Assembly: GCA_937859515.1 (NCBI GenBank)
Contig: CALMAK010000021.1
Location: 1-64,000 of the forward strand
Direction of reading: 5' to 3'
Length of the DNA stretch: 64,000 nt
Origin: an uncultured Candidatus Saccharibacteria bacterium
GTDB lineage: Bacteria; Patescibacteriota; Saccharimonadia; Saccharimonadales; Saccharimonadaceae
The notes under the pieces were generated by a model. That model was not told the origin of the DNA. It ran no database searches and saw only the letters and a list, made by a program, of their open reading frames with translations. Both the position numbers and the translations under genes were made by a program. Below, in pieces: positions 1 through 8,243 of the stretch; within the stretch, counting starts at the first letter, position 1, and each line of letters opens with the position of its first letter.

Positions 1-41
1 GCTCCTAAGGCTAGCGTGTCTACCAATTCCACCACATCCGC
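1..41 (-). tRNA. tRNA-Leu (anticodon TAG), 3' part cut off by window edge
   Basis: Read on the minus strand from 41, the sequence gives the 5' half of a leucine tRNA: acceptor GCGGATG, a D arm containing AATTGGTAGA, and an anticodon stem CTAGC followed by the loop CTTAGGA. That loop places TAG as the anticodon, reading CUN codons. The variable arm, T arm and 3' acceptor strand lie beyond position 1. The layout matches bacterial class II tRNA-Leu genes. Confidence 0.9.
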
Positions 42-145
42 AAACTGTATGATGAACTGTGAAATAGTATAGCAAAAACACCTCAATTATCCTAGACTGA
101 AATCATCTTTATCGCAGAGCTATTGCTTTTTTATTATACTTATGC

Positions 146-151
146 TATAAT
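146..151 (+). promoter_or_regulatory. -10 box TATAAT of a leaderless gene
   Basis: TATAAT ends 7 bases before the ATG at 159, so transcription should begin at or next to the start codon. No Shine-Dalgarno sequence is present. This is the first case of a pattern that recurs across the window. Confidence 0.65.
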
Positions 152-158
152 AAATATT

Positions 159-743
159 ATGAAAGCTACGACATGGGAACACTATAATAAGGATCGCTAC
201 GTTGATGCAGTTAAGATAACTCGCTTTGCCCTTGATCACCTCGGGTCAAGCGGGGAGATTTATGAGGCTATCGGCCATCCCCTCGTAAGCCGCACCGACT
301 CCGCCCTCAGTCGACATATTACTATCTCCTATAGAGAAGCAAATCCCGATTATGAAGACAATCATGGCGCAGATGACATTATTCGCTTTGGCGTACGAGA
401 TACACAAGGACTCCTATTCCCCTACTTGTCTAGAAAAACTTCACGCGAATCTGCACTTGCATTTCTCCATCACGACCGAACGATGGGACATCTTGCAATT
501 GCCGCCCTACGAACAGAGGAAAGCTTTGAGGATCTTGTCAGGCAAGTCGAGCGAGACACAGCGATCAACCCAGCCGCCGCCCACATCGAACTGCCATTTG
601 GTATTGCACCTCAAGAACATGGCTGTCCTGCTGCTGCAATCGGCAAAGATCGCAAACCAACCAAAGAGTTTATTGACCTCAGCATCCTCAGCGGTGAGGT
701 TTTGATTGAAGCGCTGGATCATCATGGTCGTTTTACGGACTAG
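159..743 (+). CDS. hypothetical protein, 194 aa
   Basis: I do not recognise this protein. It is soluble, with no signal peptide or membrane segment, and begins MKATTWEHYNKDRYVDAVKI. It is mixed in composition and histidine-rich toward the end (EALDHHGRFTD). The open frame extends upstream to 123, but the ATG at 159 is preferred because a TATAAT box sits 7 bases before it and inside any longer coding region. The gene stands alone, transcribed away from the tRNA and convergent with rsmD, and ends before a strong two-way terminator. Conserved function cannot be judged from sequence alone; codon use is like its neighbours, so it is probably a real gene. Confidence 0.7.
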   Translation: MKATTWEHYNKDRYVDAVKITRFALDHLGSSGEIYEAIGHPLVSRTDSALSRHITISYREANPDYEDNHGADDIIRFGVRDTQGLLFPYLSRKTSRESALAFLHHDRTMGHLAIAALRTEESFEDLVRQVERDTAINPAAAHIELPFGIAPQEHGCPAAAIGKDRKPTKEFIDLSILSGEVLIEALDHHGRFTD

Positions 744-764
744 CAGCGCAAACCCTTGCAACCC

Positions 765-793
765 AAAACATCTCTCATTATGAGAGATGTTTT
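765..793. terminator. bidirectional intrinsic terminator
   Basis: A near-perfect hairpin with arms ACATCTCTCA and TGAGAGATGT around a TT loop core is flanked by an A-run on the left and a T-run on the right. It can therefore end both the plus-strand hypothetical gene and the minus-strand recG-rsmD operon. Confidence 0.85.
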
Positions 794-797
794 AAAA

Positions 798-1343
798 TTA
801 CGATTCGCGGCGGAAGAAAGTGAGGCTGGCTGTTCCATAACTACGATTGTCCACCACAACAATTCCCTTAGTACCGGTCGGCGCCTCACCCCTTCCTGAG
901 TGTGATAATACCATAAGCGCTCCAGGTTTTAAATGGGAAAATAATCGCGTAACTGTGGAAAACTGTGGATCGTGATAGGGTGGATCGGCAAAAATCAGAT
1001 CAAATTGCGTCGCTGGATTATTTTCAGACCATGCAGCAACTGAGGCCTTAATAAGCTGCGCTTCATCGCCACAATCCAATGTTTCGATATTCTTGGCAAT
1101 CACCTTACTAGCGATTCGATCTTTTTCTAGGAATATCACCCGTGAAGCACCGCGACTTAACGCCTCAAATCCAACCGCACCCGACCCGGCAAAAGCATCG
1201 AGCACTACCGCGTCGGCAACCCGATCCCCAAGACTATTAAAAATCGCATTACGAATACGCTCGCTCATCGGATGTGTCTTTGATGTATCCGGCGCATCCA
1301 ATATGCGCCCACCATACTGCCCTGAAATCAACCTAACGCGCAC
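798..1343 (-). CDS. rsmD: 16S rRNA (guanine966-N2)-methyltransferase RsmD
   Basis: This SAM-dependent methyltransferase modifies G966 of 16S rRNA in the small subunit. At 181 aa the protein has the usual family length. The SAM-binding motif DAFAGSGAVGFEALSRGA lies near residues 49-66 and the catalytic N-methylase motif DPPY near residue 120. The start is GTG (1341-1343), because the upstream frame is closed by the overlapping stop of the preceding gene. It is the last gene of a recG / PLC-like / rsmD operon and overlaps the previous gene by 11 bases, which suggests translational coupling. The family assignment is secure. Confidence 0.93.
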   Translation of the reverse strand: MRVRLISGQYGGRILDAPDTSKTHPMSERIRNAIFNSLGDRVADAVVLDAFAGSGAVGFEALSRGASRVIFLEKDRIASKVIAKNIETLDCGDEAQLIKASVAAWSENNPATQFDLIFADPPYHDPQFSTVTRLFSHLKPGALMVLSHSGRGEAPTGTKGIVVVDNRSYGTASLTFFRRES

Positions 1344-2175
1344 GTTTGCCTTTCGGCTTGTCGCTCAAAGCATTCAGATAGGCCTCGTACCACGCCAGTG
1401 TCACTGCGCGAAAAATAATCGGAAGCAGCTGCTTAACTGTCTGAACTGCCAAATCGTGCGTCCAGCCATCCTCTTTCAATTGTTCGTACATTTTCAGGCT
1501 GTCGACTTCTTTAATCATGTCAATATACATCGCTTGGAATCCACGTTTTTTCAGCTGCTCGATATCCCCAGGATTGAGATCCACGTTACGAAATGTCTTA
1601 GATTGGACGGTTGTTGCAACCCCCCCCTCAAACAGAGCGTGACTAGTCATAGCGCCCTTGGTACCCCAGTACTGCCAATTATTTTTAATAAATTGCTTTT
1701 TAGATCCGTGACCTGTCATAACAATACGGCTGGTAAATTTATCTTTTCGGTGACCCGTCGCCTTCATGTGCTTTATCTGATCATCCAGCGGGTCATGATG
1801 TGCAGGAGTCAAACCATCAGTCACGGCGTGTGCCAGCCATGAGGCCTCAAACGCTGCGCGCTCCATGTTGCCGCTCCTTAGGGCTTCCGTCAGGTTGACA
1901 CCGTGATCACGCACGTCAATCACCAGTGACGACTTGGCGCTCACCGTCGCAGGATCAACAAAATGACGTGGTTCATCCTGCCCAGGGCTTTTCATTTTGA
2001 TACCGTCAGGGCCGCGCGAACCTTCAAAATGTAGAATTTCGGAAATTGAAGGAAACGCCAGCTTGGTTACAAGATATGGCGCCAGTTGTCGTCGGGCGAC
2101 ACGATTAATTTTTTGGTGCGTGCCGATAATACGGCCAGAGCGTTTTAGCCGTGGAATTGGTCCAAATGAATACAT
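1333..2175 (-). CDS. putative zinc-dependent phospholipase C / S1-P1 nuclease-like protein
   Basis: This 280-aa protein has a spaced set of histidines: GTHQKIN near residue 20, RHFVDP near 71 and WLAHAVTDGLTPAHHDP near 115-130. The last block resembles the helix-plus-H/D metal site (AH..TDGL.P.HH) of bacterial zinc-dependent phospholipase C and P1-type nucleases. That fold assignment is my inference from motif spacing only. No signal peptide is evident, which is unusual for those secreted enzymes. It sits between recG (4-base gap) and rsmD (11-base overlap), in one transcription unit. It could instead be an uncharacterised CPR family, and the substrate is unknown. Confidence 0.55.
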   Translation of the reverse strand: MYSFGPIPRLKRSGRIIGTHQKINRVARRQLAPYLVTKLAFPSISEILHFEGSRGPDGIKMKSPGQDEPRHFVDPATVSAKSSLVIDVRDHGVNLTEALRSGNMERAAFEASWLAHAVTDGLTPAHHDPLDDQIKHMKATGHRKDKFTSRIVMTGHGSKKQFIKNNWQYWGTKGAMTSHALFEGGVATTVQSKTFRNVDLNPGDIEQLKKRGFQAMYIDMIKEVDSLKMYEQLKEDGWTHDLAVQTVKQLLPIIFRAVTLAWYEAYLNALSDKPKGKRAR

Positions 2176-2179
2176 GTGT

Positions 2180-4219
2180 TTAATTTAACGTTGTTAATCG
2201 CTGATACTTCTCTACTTGCTCAGCTAACTGCCTGTATTGTAGCAGATTTTGGTCAGATTGTACGAATTGACGCGCAGCTGTCTGGGCACGAGCAATGAGT
2301 TTTGTGTCCGCCAACGTGGCAATCTGCAGATTCAGGGCGCCATGTTGCGCCTTACCATAAATCTCGCCCGGACCGCGCAACTTTAGATCGACTTCGGCGA
2401 GGTAAAACCCGTCGTTCGACTTCTCGATTTCCTTTAGGCGCTGGCTTGGCTTTTTACTATCGCTCATCACAAGATAGCAGTAGCTCTGGTGCTCGCTACG
2501 CCCCACACGACCACGCAGTTGATGTAACTGGCTAAGGCCGAACCTATCGGCATTCTCGATAATCATTGCCGTGGCATTCGGCACATCTACGCCTACTTCT
2601 ACTACAGTCGTGCTGACCAAGATATTGAGTTCACCATTGGCAAATCGCGTCATCACGGTATCTTTCTCGTCGGACTTCATCTTACCATGCAGCAGACCAA
2701 TCTTGCGGTGTTTAAACCGCGTACCCTGAAGACGTTTGTATTCCGCCTCAACAGACTTGACGTCATTGTCGGGGTTTTCGTCAATAAGACTACAGATGAC
2801 ATAGGCTTGGCGACCTAACGCCAACTGCTCATCAACCAGATCGTATAGCTGCGCAGTACTGTTGGGCGACCATAATTTGGTAATAATTTCTTTGCGACCT
2901 TTAGGACGTTCGTTCAAAATACTGACGTCAAGTTCACCGTATACCGTCAATGCCAGACTGCGCGGGATTGGCGTGGCGGTCATGGCAAGAAGATGTGGCA
3001 TTTTAGCAGATTTTGCGAGGAGTCGCTGGCGCTGTTCGACGCCAAAGCGATGCTGCTCATCGACCACCACAAAACCGAGTTTGTGAAATTGCAGTGAATC
3101 CTGAATCAGCGCGTGCGTGCCGACGACGACATCGACTACTCCATCGGCAATTTGTTCGTACAGCGTCTGACGTGCCTTGCCTTTGACGCTGCCTGTCGCC
3201 AGACCAACTGTCAGCCCGAATGGCTCAAGCAATCCCTGGAGCGTCTCGGCATGTTGTGAGGCTAGTATTTCGGTTGGCGCCATCAGCGCCGTTTGAAAGC
3301 CAGCCTTCGCCGCCGATAGTGCCGCAAGGCCTGCAACGACCGTCTTACCACTGCCAACATCGCCTTGTAACAATCTGTTCATCGGCGTCTGCTGTTCAAA
3401 ATCTTGAATGATTTCCCACGCTGCACGTCGCTGGGCGTTAGTCAATTCAAATGGTAGCTTGGCAACGAATTCTTTCACCGCCGCAAGGTCAAATGGAATA
3501 TGCCAGCCCTCTAGCTTGGCATTTTCTTGCCGGTTCATCTGACTGGCGAGCAACAACTGAAATAACTCTTCAAATGCCAATCGCTCGCGAGCACGTACCA
3601 CATCGTCCGTAGTCTTTGGGAAGTGCATTTGTAGTAGTGCTTCGCCATAGCTGATCAATTTCTCGTTCTTTACGATTTCTACAGGCAAGGTTTCAGGCAG
3701 CATGGTCATGAGTGGCTTTAGCTCTATCAGAATCTTGCGTACTAGCTGGCTCTTCAACCCTTTAATACTCCGATACACCGGCAACAACCTGTCGGTATTT
3801 ACCGTATCTTTGCCAATGTCACTCACCTTCTCTGCACTGGGATTAGTCAGCTGATAACGGTTATAACTAAATTCAAACTCACCCGAAAAATAAAACTCGT
3901 CCTCCCCCGCCAGCTGTGTCGTTCGATATGGCTGGTTAAACCAGACTGCTTGCAATTTGCCAGTACCGTCCACCAATGTAGCAGTCGTAACTTTCAATCC
4001 ACGCCGCACTGGACGCGTTGAGACTTTCTCACACCTTGCCTTAATAGTCATTTTTCCTGGATGGATATCGGCGATATTCACCACTTCGGTGAAGTCCTCA
4101 TACCTGCGAGGTAAGAAGGTAATCAAATCACCGACAGTATGCAACCCAGACAACGCAAGCCGCTCGGCACTTTTTGGGCCGACACCTTTGATTGATGATA
4201 ATGAAGTCGATACATTCAC
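2180..4219 (-). CDS. recG: ATP-dependent DNA helicase RecG
   Basis: RecG is a branch-migration helicase that remodels stalled replication forks and Holliday junctions. The protein has 679 aa, close to the usual length. It carries an N-terminal helix-hairpin-helix-like and OB wedge domain (about residues 1-180), the Walker A motif GDVGSGKT at 286-293, the DEQH box at 387-390, and the C-terminal helicase motifs (VVEVGVDVPNA, QLRGRVGRSEHQSYC). It starts 21 bases after the pilin stop. A TACACT-like -10 and an AGAGGGG ribosome-binding sequence lie just upstream, the -10 overlapping the end of the pilin gene. It heads the recG / PLC-like / rsmD operon. Confidence 0.96.
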   Translation of the reverse strand: MNVSTSLSSIKGVGPKSAERLALSGLHTVGDLITFLPRRYEDFTEVVNIADIHPGKMTIKARCEKVSTRPVRRGLKVTTATLVDGTGKLQAVWFNQPYRTTQLAGEDEFYFSGEFEFSYNRYQLTNPSAEKVSDIGKDTVNTDRLLPVYRSIKGLKSQLVRKILIELKPLMTMLPETLPVEIVKNEKLISYGEALLQMHFPKTTDDVVRARERLAFEELFQLLLASQMNRQENAKLEGWHIPFDLAAVKEFVAKLPFELTNAQRRAAWEIIQDFEQQTPMNRLLQGDVGSGKTVVAGLAALSAAKAGFQTALMAPTEILASQHAETLQGLLEPFGLTVGLATGSVKGKARQTLYEQIADGVVDVVVGTHALIQDSLQFHKLGFVVVDEQHRFGVEQRQRLLAKSAKMPHLLAMTATPIPRSLALTVYGELDVSILNERPKGRKEIITKLWSPNSTAQLYDLVDEQLALGRQAYVICSLIDENPDNDVKSVEAEYKRLQGTRFKHRKIGLLHGKMKSDEKDTVMTRFANGELNILVSTTVVEVGVDVPNATAMIIENADRFGLSQLHQLRGRVGRSEHQSYCYLVMSDSKKPSQRLKEIEKSNDGFYLAEVDLKLRGPGEIYGKAQHGALNLQIATLADTKLIARAQTAARQFVQSDQNLLQYRQLAEQVEKYQRLTTLN

Positions 4220-4239
4220 CCCTCTAGTGTATCAGCTGT

Positions 4240-4833
4240 CTAGAACGAAAGTAGTAATCCACACGACCCTGTATTCGCAATTGGATCTTGCTCGGGTGCG
4301 ATCTCATTCCACTCATTGCCTTTGCCGCACATGCCATTTCGTGGCGGCGCCCATATAAGATATACGATCGTCTCGCCATCATCCGTATGAGAGAGAATGC
4401 TTATACCACGTGTTCTTCCCTGAAATCCAGGCAATCTCGAAGACGTGTCTCTCACAAGTCCAGACGGAAAATCGTTGCGTGTAGCGAACTGACTTATATA
4501 GCTCTCGCTAAAACTTGTTGTCGCCGTTGTATTAGTCGCCGTATCGATGCCAGCTGTACACTCGCCCGTGGAGTAGCCACTTACAGCAGGAAAATCATTC
4601 AACGAGCGACCTAAACAATATGTTTGCAAGTTTGTCGATGGGATTGTGCCTGTCTGCGCATACTCCAACCGCAAAAGCTTCTCCCACTGATCAGCCGCCA
4701 CCATATACGCTGCTGCGACCGCCCGCTCCTGCATGCCTCTATAGGAAATGATACCGATTGTGGCTAATATGGCGATAACAACGATGACAACAATAAGTTC
4801 AACAATTGTGAAACCGCTTTTGCTTTGCTTCAT
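4240..4833 (-). CDS. type IV pilin-like prepilin, 197 aa
   Basis: The N-terminus shows a class III prepilin signal: a basic leader (MKQSKSG), then FTIVELIVVIVVIAILATI with the conserved Glu at +5 of the mature protein. It would be cleaved by PilD before F and inserted in the cytoplasmic membrane before assembly. The C-terminal domain is unique, with four cysteines (CLGRS, GECTAG, GMCGKG, SCGLL) that may form two disulfides. The start is the ATG at 4831-4833, since the TATACT box lies 6 bases before it; the longer frame to 4857 would run through the promoter. It could be a minor pilin or a pseudopilin. A second prepilin (16.7 kb) and PilB (27.3 kb) are in the window. Confidence 0.85.
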   Translation of the reverse strand: MKQSKSGFTIVELIVVIVVIAILATIGIISYRGMQERAVAAAYMVAADQWEKLLRLEYAQTGTIPSTNLQTYCLGRSLNDFPAVSGYSTGECTAGIDTATNTTATTSFSESYISQFATRNDFPSGLVRDTSSRLPGFQGRTRGISILSHTDDGETIVYLIWAPPRNGMCGKGNEWNEIAPEQDPIANTGSCGLLLSF

Positions 4834-4839
4834 TTCTAC

Positions 4840-4868
4840 AGTATAGTCCACATACAAAGTCTTGACAA
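4840..4868 (-). promoter_or_regulatory. pilin promoter TTGTCA-17-TATACT
   Basis: On the minus strand TTGTCA (4863-4868) and TATACT (4840-4845) are separated by exactly 17 bases, and the ATG follows 6 bases after the -10. The transcript should begin at the start codon. Confidence 0.8.
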
Positions 4869-5002
4869 GCTCATAGTACGCAACTTAAGGCTACATCTTC
4901 AGCTCAGTACCACTCGGAAAACGAGTAACTGTTGTCATTCATCGCCCATCTTAATACGGCCTCAATTACTGCTAGCGCAACACTCGCATCGTGCTTAGTG
5001 AA

Positions 5003-5761
5003 TTATTCCGTGACGCCCAATACACCTTCAATCACGTAGGCTGTCGTTTCCCAGCCATCAACCGCAATCGAATCTATCCCCATCGCCTTCACTGGATAGT
5101 CATTGCCACCTTCGTCTAATTTGTCACCGAGGAACAAAATTTCATCTTTGCTAATGTCGATCGCATCAATCAATTTTGCCATGCCATATGCCTTATCGAC
5201 ACCAGGCAGAGTGATATCAGTACTGGTAGTACCACCGATGCGCACTTCGAGATCTGGGATAAGCTCGGCAACCCTATCGCGATACACTGGACGAACGTCT
5301 TTGTACTTCTCAGCCCACGCGTACTTGTCTTCGGCCGTTGCCTGCTGACCCAATGCACTCATCGTGATTTGACTGTGACGGTCTTCAATAATCTCGCCAG
5401 CGGGGTTCTCGCACCAAATATCCATTTCTTTGGCAACTTTTTCCAGCGCATCAATGACACGTGTTTTTTGTTCTTTCGACAGGTCCTCGGCATATTGTAT
5501 CACCCACTTGTCATCCAGTTCATCATAGCGATAGTAACGCGTACCACAGGTCGGCATAAGGTGAAGTTTTCCTAGGAGATGATTCGGCACTTCCAGCCTT
5601 TTCACCACCTGCTTGTTGATTTGGTCAAATGTCCCACCGGTAATCACGCAAACATCGTATTTTTCTAGTAACTGGCCAAGAAGCAGGCTCATACGGTCGG
5701 ATACTTGTGATTTTGTCACGGCTAATGTGTCGTCGAGGTCAAATGCAATAACTTTTTTCAT
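5003..5761 (-). CDS. HAD-IIB phosphatase, phosphomannomutase-like
   Basis: This 252-aa HAD-superfamily enzyme has the nucleophile motif DLDDTLAVTKS (residues 8-18), the motif II region VITGG, and the motif IV region FLGDKLDEGGND. Cap features (GTRYYRYDE, ENPAGEIIEDRHSQITMSA, STDITLPGVDKAYG) are those of the eukaryotic PMM2-type phosphomannomutases rather than Cof phosphatases. It probably acts on a sugar phosphate, either as a phosphatase or as an alpha-phosphomannomutase in nucleotide-sugar synthesis. The gene appears leaderless: TACAAT (5768-5773) is 6 bases before ATG. After the TAA stop the frame stays open for about 32 more codons (see findings). Confidence 0.8.
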   Translation of the reverse strand: MKKVIAFDLDDTLAVTKSQVSDRMSLLLGQLLEKYDVCVITGGTFDQINKQVVKRLEVPNHLLGKLHLMPTCGTRYYRYDELDDKWVIQYAEDLSKEQKTRVIDALEKVAKEMDIWCENPAGEIIEDRHSQITMSALGQQATAEDKYAWAEKYKDVRPVYRDRVAELIPDLEVRIGGTTSTDITLPGVDKAYGMAKLIDAIDISKDEILFLGDKLDEGGNDYPVKAMGIDSIAVDGWETTAYVIEGVLGVTE

Positions 5762-5776
5762 ATATCTATTGTACCA

Positions 5777-6919
5777 TCACCTTTTGCGGCGCGCATAATA
5801 CATCGTTGCCGCCAAGGTACTAATCGGTACAGAAAAAATCAGCCCAATACTCGCCACCAGGGTACGGACAACTTCGGTTGCAATATATTGGCCATTGAAC
5901 GCCAATAAAGCTGAAGGGCTATTTTGCATTGACAACAGTATCACCATCGGTAGTGATGCACCTACATACGCCAGTGCCAGCGTATTTACAAGACTAGCAA
6001 TATGCTCGCCTCCAACCGAAGATGCGGCCGCATATAATTTCTTTGGAGATTGGCTCCTGTCGGTCTTATGAAGCTCTTCGGTTGTAGCAACTTGTGTCGT
6101 CACAACATCATCCAACATACCTAACGATGCAATGATAATTCCACCGATCATCACGCCGCGTATATCAAGCTGAGTATTATCGATCAATAAATAGAGTGCT
6201 GCCTCGTCAGCAATGCCCGACAGCGATGCCAATATCGTCACTATCCATGCCAATACTGCAACCAGGGTTACAATACCCACAATACAGCCAATGGAAATAA
6301 ATGTCCGCACCCTCCAGCCATGTGATATCAACACCGAAGTACCTGCAATAATATATGACCCGATCAACGAGATAATGAGTGCATCATACCCGCTGATTAT
6401 CATCGGCACAATGAACCATCCCACTACCAAAATGCTCAGTAGAAGCCCCAGAACACTCATTGCGCCCTGACGACCACCGATTGCAACTGCGCTAGCAATA
6501 AAAACCGCCAGCAAAACAGCAAGCACTGGCAGGCGCCACGCGTCTACATACGCCACTACATCATCTCCGCCATTCTCTGAGTGCTCGATGACAAGCACGA
6601 TATCACCCGCACTTAACTCTCGGCTTTTCGTTTTCTCAACCTTAACCTCGGCCTTGCTGCCGCTATTATAGCCGTCAAGTAACGTGACCTGCGCTACGCC
6701 CTCTTTTGACACATCACCTATTCGTGCACGTTGATAGTTCGAGGTATTTGCATCACTGACCTCATAAAACGAATCTTGCCCTACATTACGGTACGGCGTA
6801 AGCGTCGTGGCGTACCATAAAAACACGCCCAACAATACCGATACGACGCCTAACAATTTCCAATCTTGCTGACGTAATCGATTACCGAGTCGTTGCCATG
6901 TCATACCAATAGCTACCAT
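5777..6919 (-). CDS. YibE/F family membrane protein
   Basis: This 380-aa polytopic membrane protein has one N-terminal helix (about residues 21-40), an extracytoplasmic beta-rich domain (about 45-125), and then about seven hydrophobic helices. The block GMLDDVVTTQ in the C-terminal half is the signature of the YibE/F family, whose transport or signalling role is not established. The ATG overlaps the tyrS stop by one base (TAATG), so it is translated from the tyrS message. An in-frame ATG five codons later (MTWQRL) is an alternative start. The gene ends 15 bases before the HAD gene's own promoter region. Confidence 0.85.
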   Translation of the reverse strand: MVAIGMTWQRLGNRLRQQDWKLLGVVSVLLGVFLWYATTLTPYRNVGQDSFYEVSDANTSNYQRARIGDVSKEGVAQVTLLDGYNSGSKAEVKVEKTKSRELSAGDIVLVIEHSENGGDDVVAYVDAWRLPVLAVLLAVFIASAVAIGGRQGAMSVLGLLLSILVVGWFIVPMIISGYDALIISLIGSYIIAGTSVLISHGWRVRTFISIGCIVGIVTLVAVLAWIVTILASLSGIADEAALYLLIDNTQLDIRGVMIGGIIIASLGMLDDVVTTQVATTEELHKTDRSQSPKKLYAAASSVGGEHIASLVNTLALAYVGASLPMVILLSMQNSPSALLAFNGQYIATEVVRTLVASIGLIFSVPISTLAATMYYARRKR

Positions 6920-8136
6920 TACGGCCGTACGAGGATAAAGCTATTTTTACCTTTTTTCAACAGAGTAATATCGTCAATGACGATATCTTCAAAAATCTTT
7001 TCACCATTACGCGAAACTGCACCATTTTTTAGTAATCGGCGCGCATCACCATTACTGCTTGCAAGACCAGCATCCACCAAAAGGGATACCACTGTCTGCC
7101 CAATGGTGCCAGTAGGGATTTCAGCCGCAAGTGCATCAAGATCGGCATCGTTCAGGCCTGTCACGTCACCGCCGCCAAATAGCACTTCCGTCACTCTCAT
7201 AACGCCCTCTGTACGTTCACGTCCGTGAACGAGTGCAGTCACCTCATGGGCCAAAATCTTCTGCGCCGAACGCGCACCTGGGTTAATGGCGTGATTCTCC
7301 GCTGCGGCCTCAATCTCGTCTTTACTTAACAGTGTATAAATCTTCATGTAGTCAATCACACCTTCATCATCAACATTCAGCCAAAATTGATAGAACTTGT
7401 AGACACTGGTCATATCAGGATCTAACCAAATCGCGCCGCCCTCGGATTTGCCAAACTTCACGCCCGTCGCCTTGTTAATGACCAATGGCGTACTGTAAAC
7501 GTGTGCCTCGCCGCCTTCGATACGACGAATAAGATCAACACCTGTAATCGAATTTCCCCACTGGTCGGCCCCGCATAATTGCAAGGTAACTCCATGATTG
7601 CGATATAAATCAAGAAAGTCATAGCCCTGAATTAACGAATAACTAAATTCTGCATAACTAATACCACTGCCACCGTCACCAATACGCGCCTGTACAAAGT
7701 CACGCCCTAGCATTTGACTCAAAGGCACATGCTTGCCAACCTCGCGCAAAAACGTCAAATAATTAATGCCCTTAAACCAGTCATAATTATCAACCACAGT
7801 AAATGGTTTATCGGCAAATATCTGCCGATACTGCGCAGCAATACCGTTCTTGTTGTCGGTAATTTCATCGAGCGTTTTAAGATTACGTTCGTCTTTTTTA
7901 CCATCGGGATCTCCGATCATACCAGTTGCGCCACCAACAAGGAGGAATGCCTTATGACCCGCGTCAATAAAATGCCGCGCCATCATGGCAGCAGCAAAAT
8001 TGCCAATTGTCATACTGCGTGCACTGGGGTCAACGCCCCAATAAAAAGAGATAGGAGCACCATCTAGGGCTGATAGATCTTCATAGGTCGTCTGGTTTAC
8101 AAAACCACGCCACGTGAGTTCTTCGGAAAGTTTCAT
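6919..8136 (-). CDS. tyrS: tyrosine--tRNA ligase
   Basis: TyrRS charges tRNA-Tyr with tyrosine in the cytoplasm. The protein has 405 aa. Its class I signature sequences are a HIGH-like SMTIGNF at 41-47 and KFGKS at 227-231, and a C-terminal S4-type RNA-binding domain occupies the last 70 residues (VSLLVDAGLASSNGDARRLL). Unlike many genes here it has a real leader: an extended -10 (TGCTACACT) and an AAGGAGAA ribosome-binding site 5 bases before ATG. It is divergent from the PBP1a gene and co-transcribed with the YibE/F gene. Confidence 0.97.
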   Translation of the reverse strand: MKLSEELTWRGFVNQTTYEDLSALDGAPISFYWGVDPSARSMTIGNFAAAMMARHFIDAGHKAFLLVGGATGMIGDPDGKKDERNLKTLDEITDNKNGIAAQYRQIFADKPFTVVDNYDWFKGINYLTFLREVGKHVPLSQMLGRDFVQARIGDGGSGISYAEFSYSLIQGYDFLDLYRNHGVTLQLCGADQWGNSITGVDLIRRIEGGEAHVYSTPLVINKATGVKFGKSEGGAIWLDPDMTSVYKFYQFWLNVDDEGVIDYMKIYTLLSKDEIEAAAENHAINPGARSAQKILAHEVTALVHGRERTEGVMRVTEVLFGGGDVTGLNDADLDALAAEIPTGTIGQTVVSLLVDAGLASSNGDARRLLKNGAVSRNGEKIFEDIVIDDITLLKKGKNSFILVRP

Positions 8137-8164
8137 TGTTTCTCCTTATCTGTTATCTGATTAA

Positions 8165-8210
8165 AGTGTAGCATAAAATACACTTGCCAGGCGCAGATTA
8201 GTGATACAAT
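8165..8210. promoter_or_regulatory. divergent promoters of tyrS and the PBP1a gene
   Basis: On the minus strand TACACT (8165-8170, with TGC before it as an extended -10) serves tyrS. On the plus strand TACAAT (8205-8210) serves the PBP1a gene. The two -10 boxes are back to back within 46 bases. Their -35 elements are weak. Confidence 0.6.
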
Positions 8211-8243
8211 AGAACGTAATATTGCTTATGGGAAAAGGATAAC

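Noticed and set aside
1093-1842. A 249-codon plus-strand frame opposite rsmD and the PLC-like gene
   Set aside because: It spans two well-supported minus-strand genes, has no start signals and shows no protein-like motifs.
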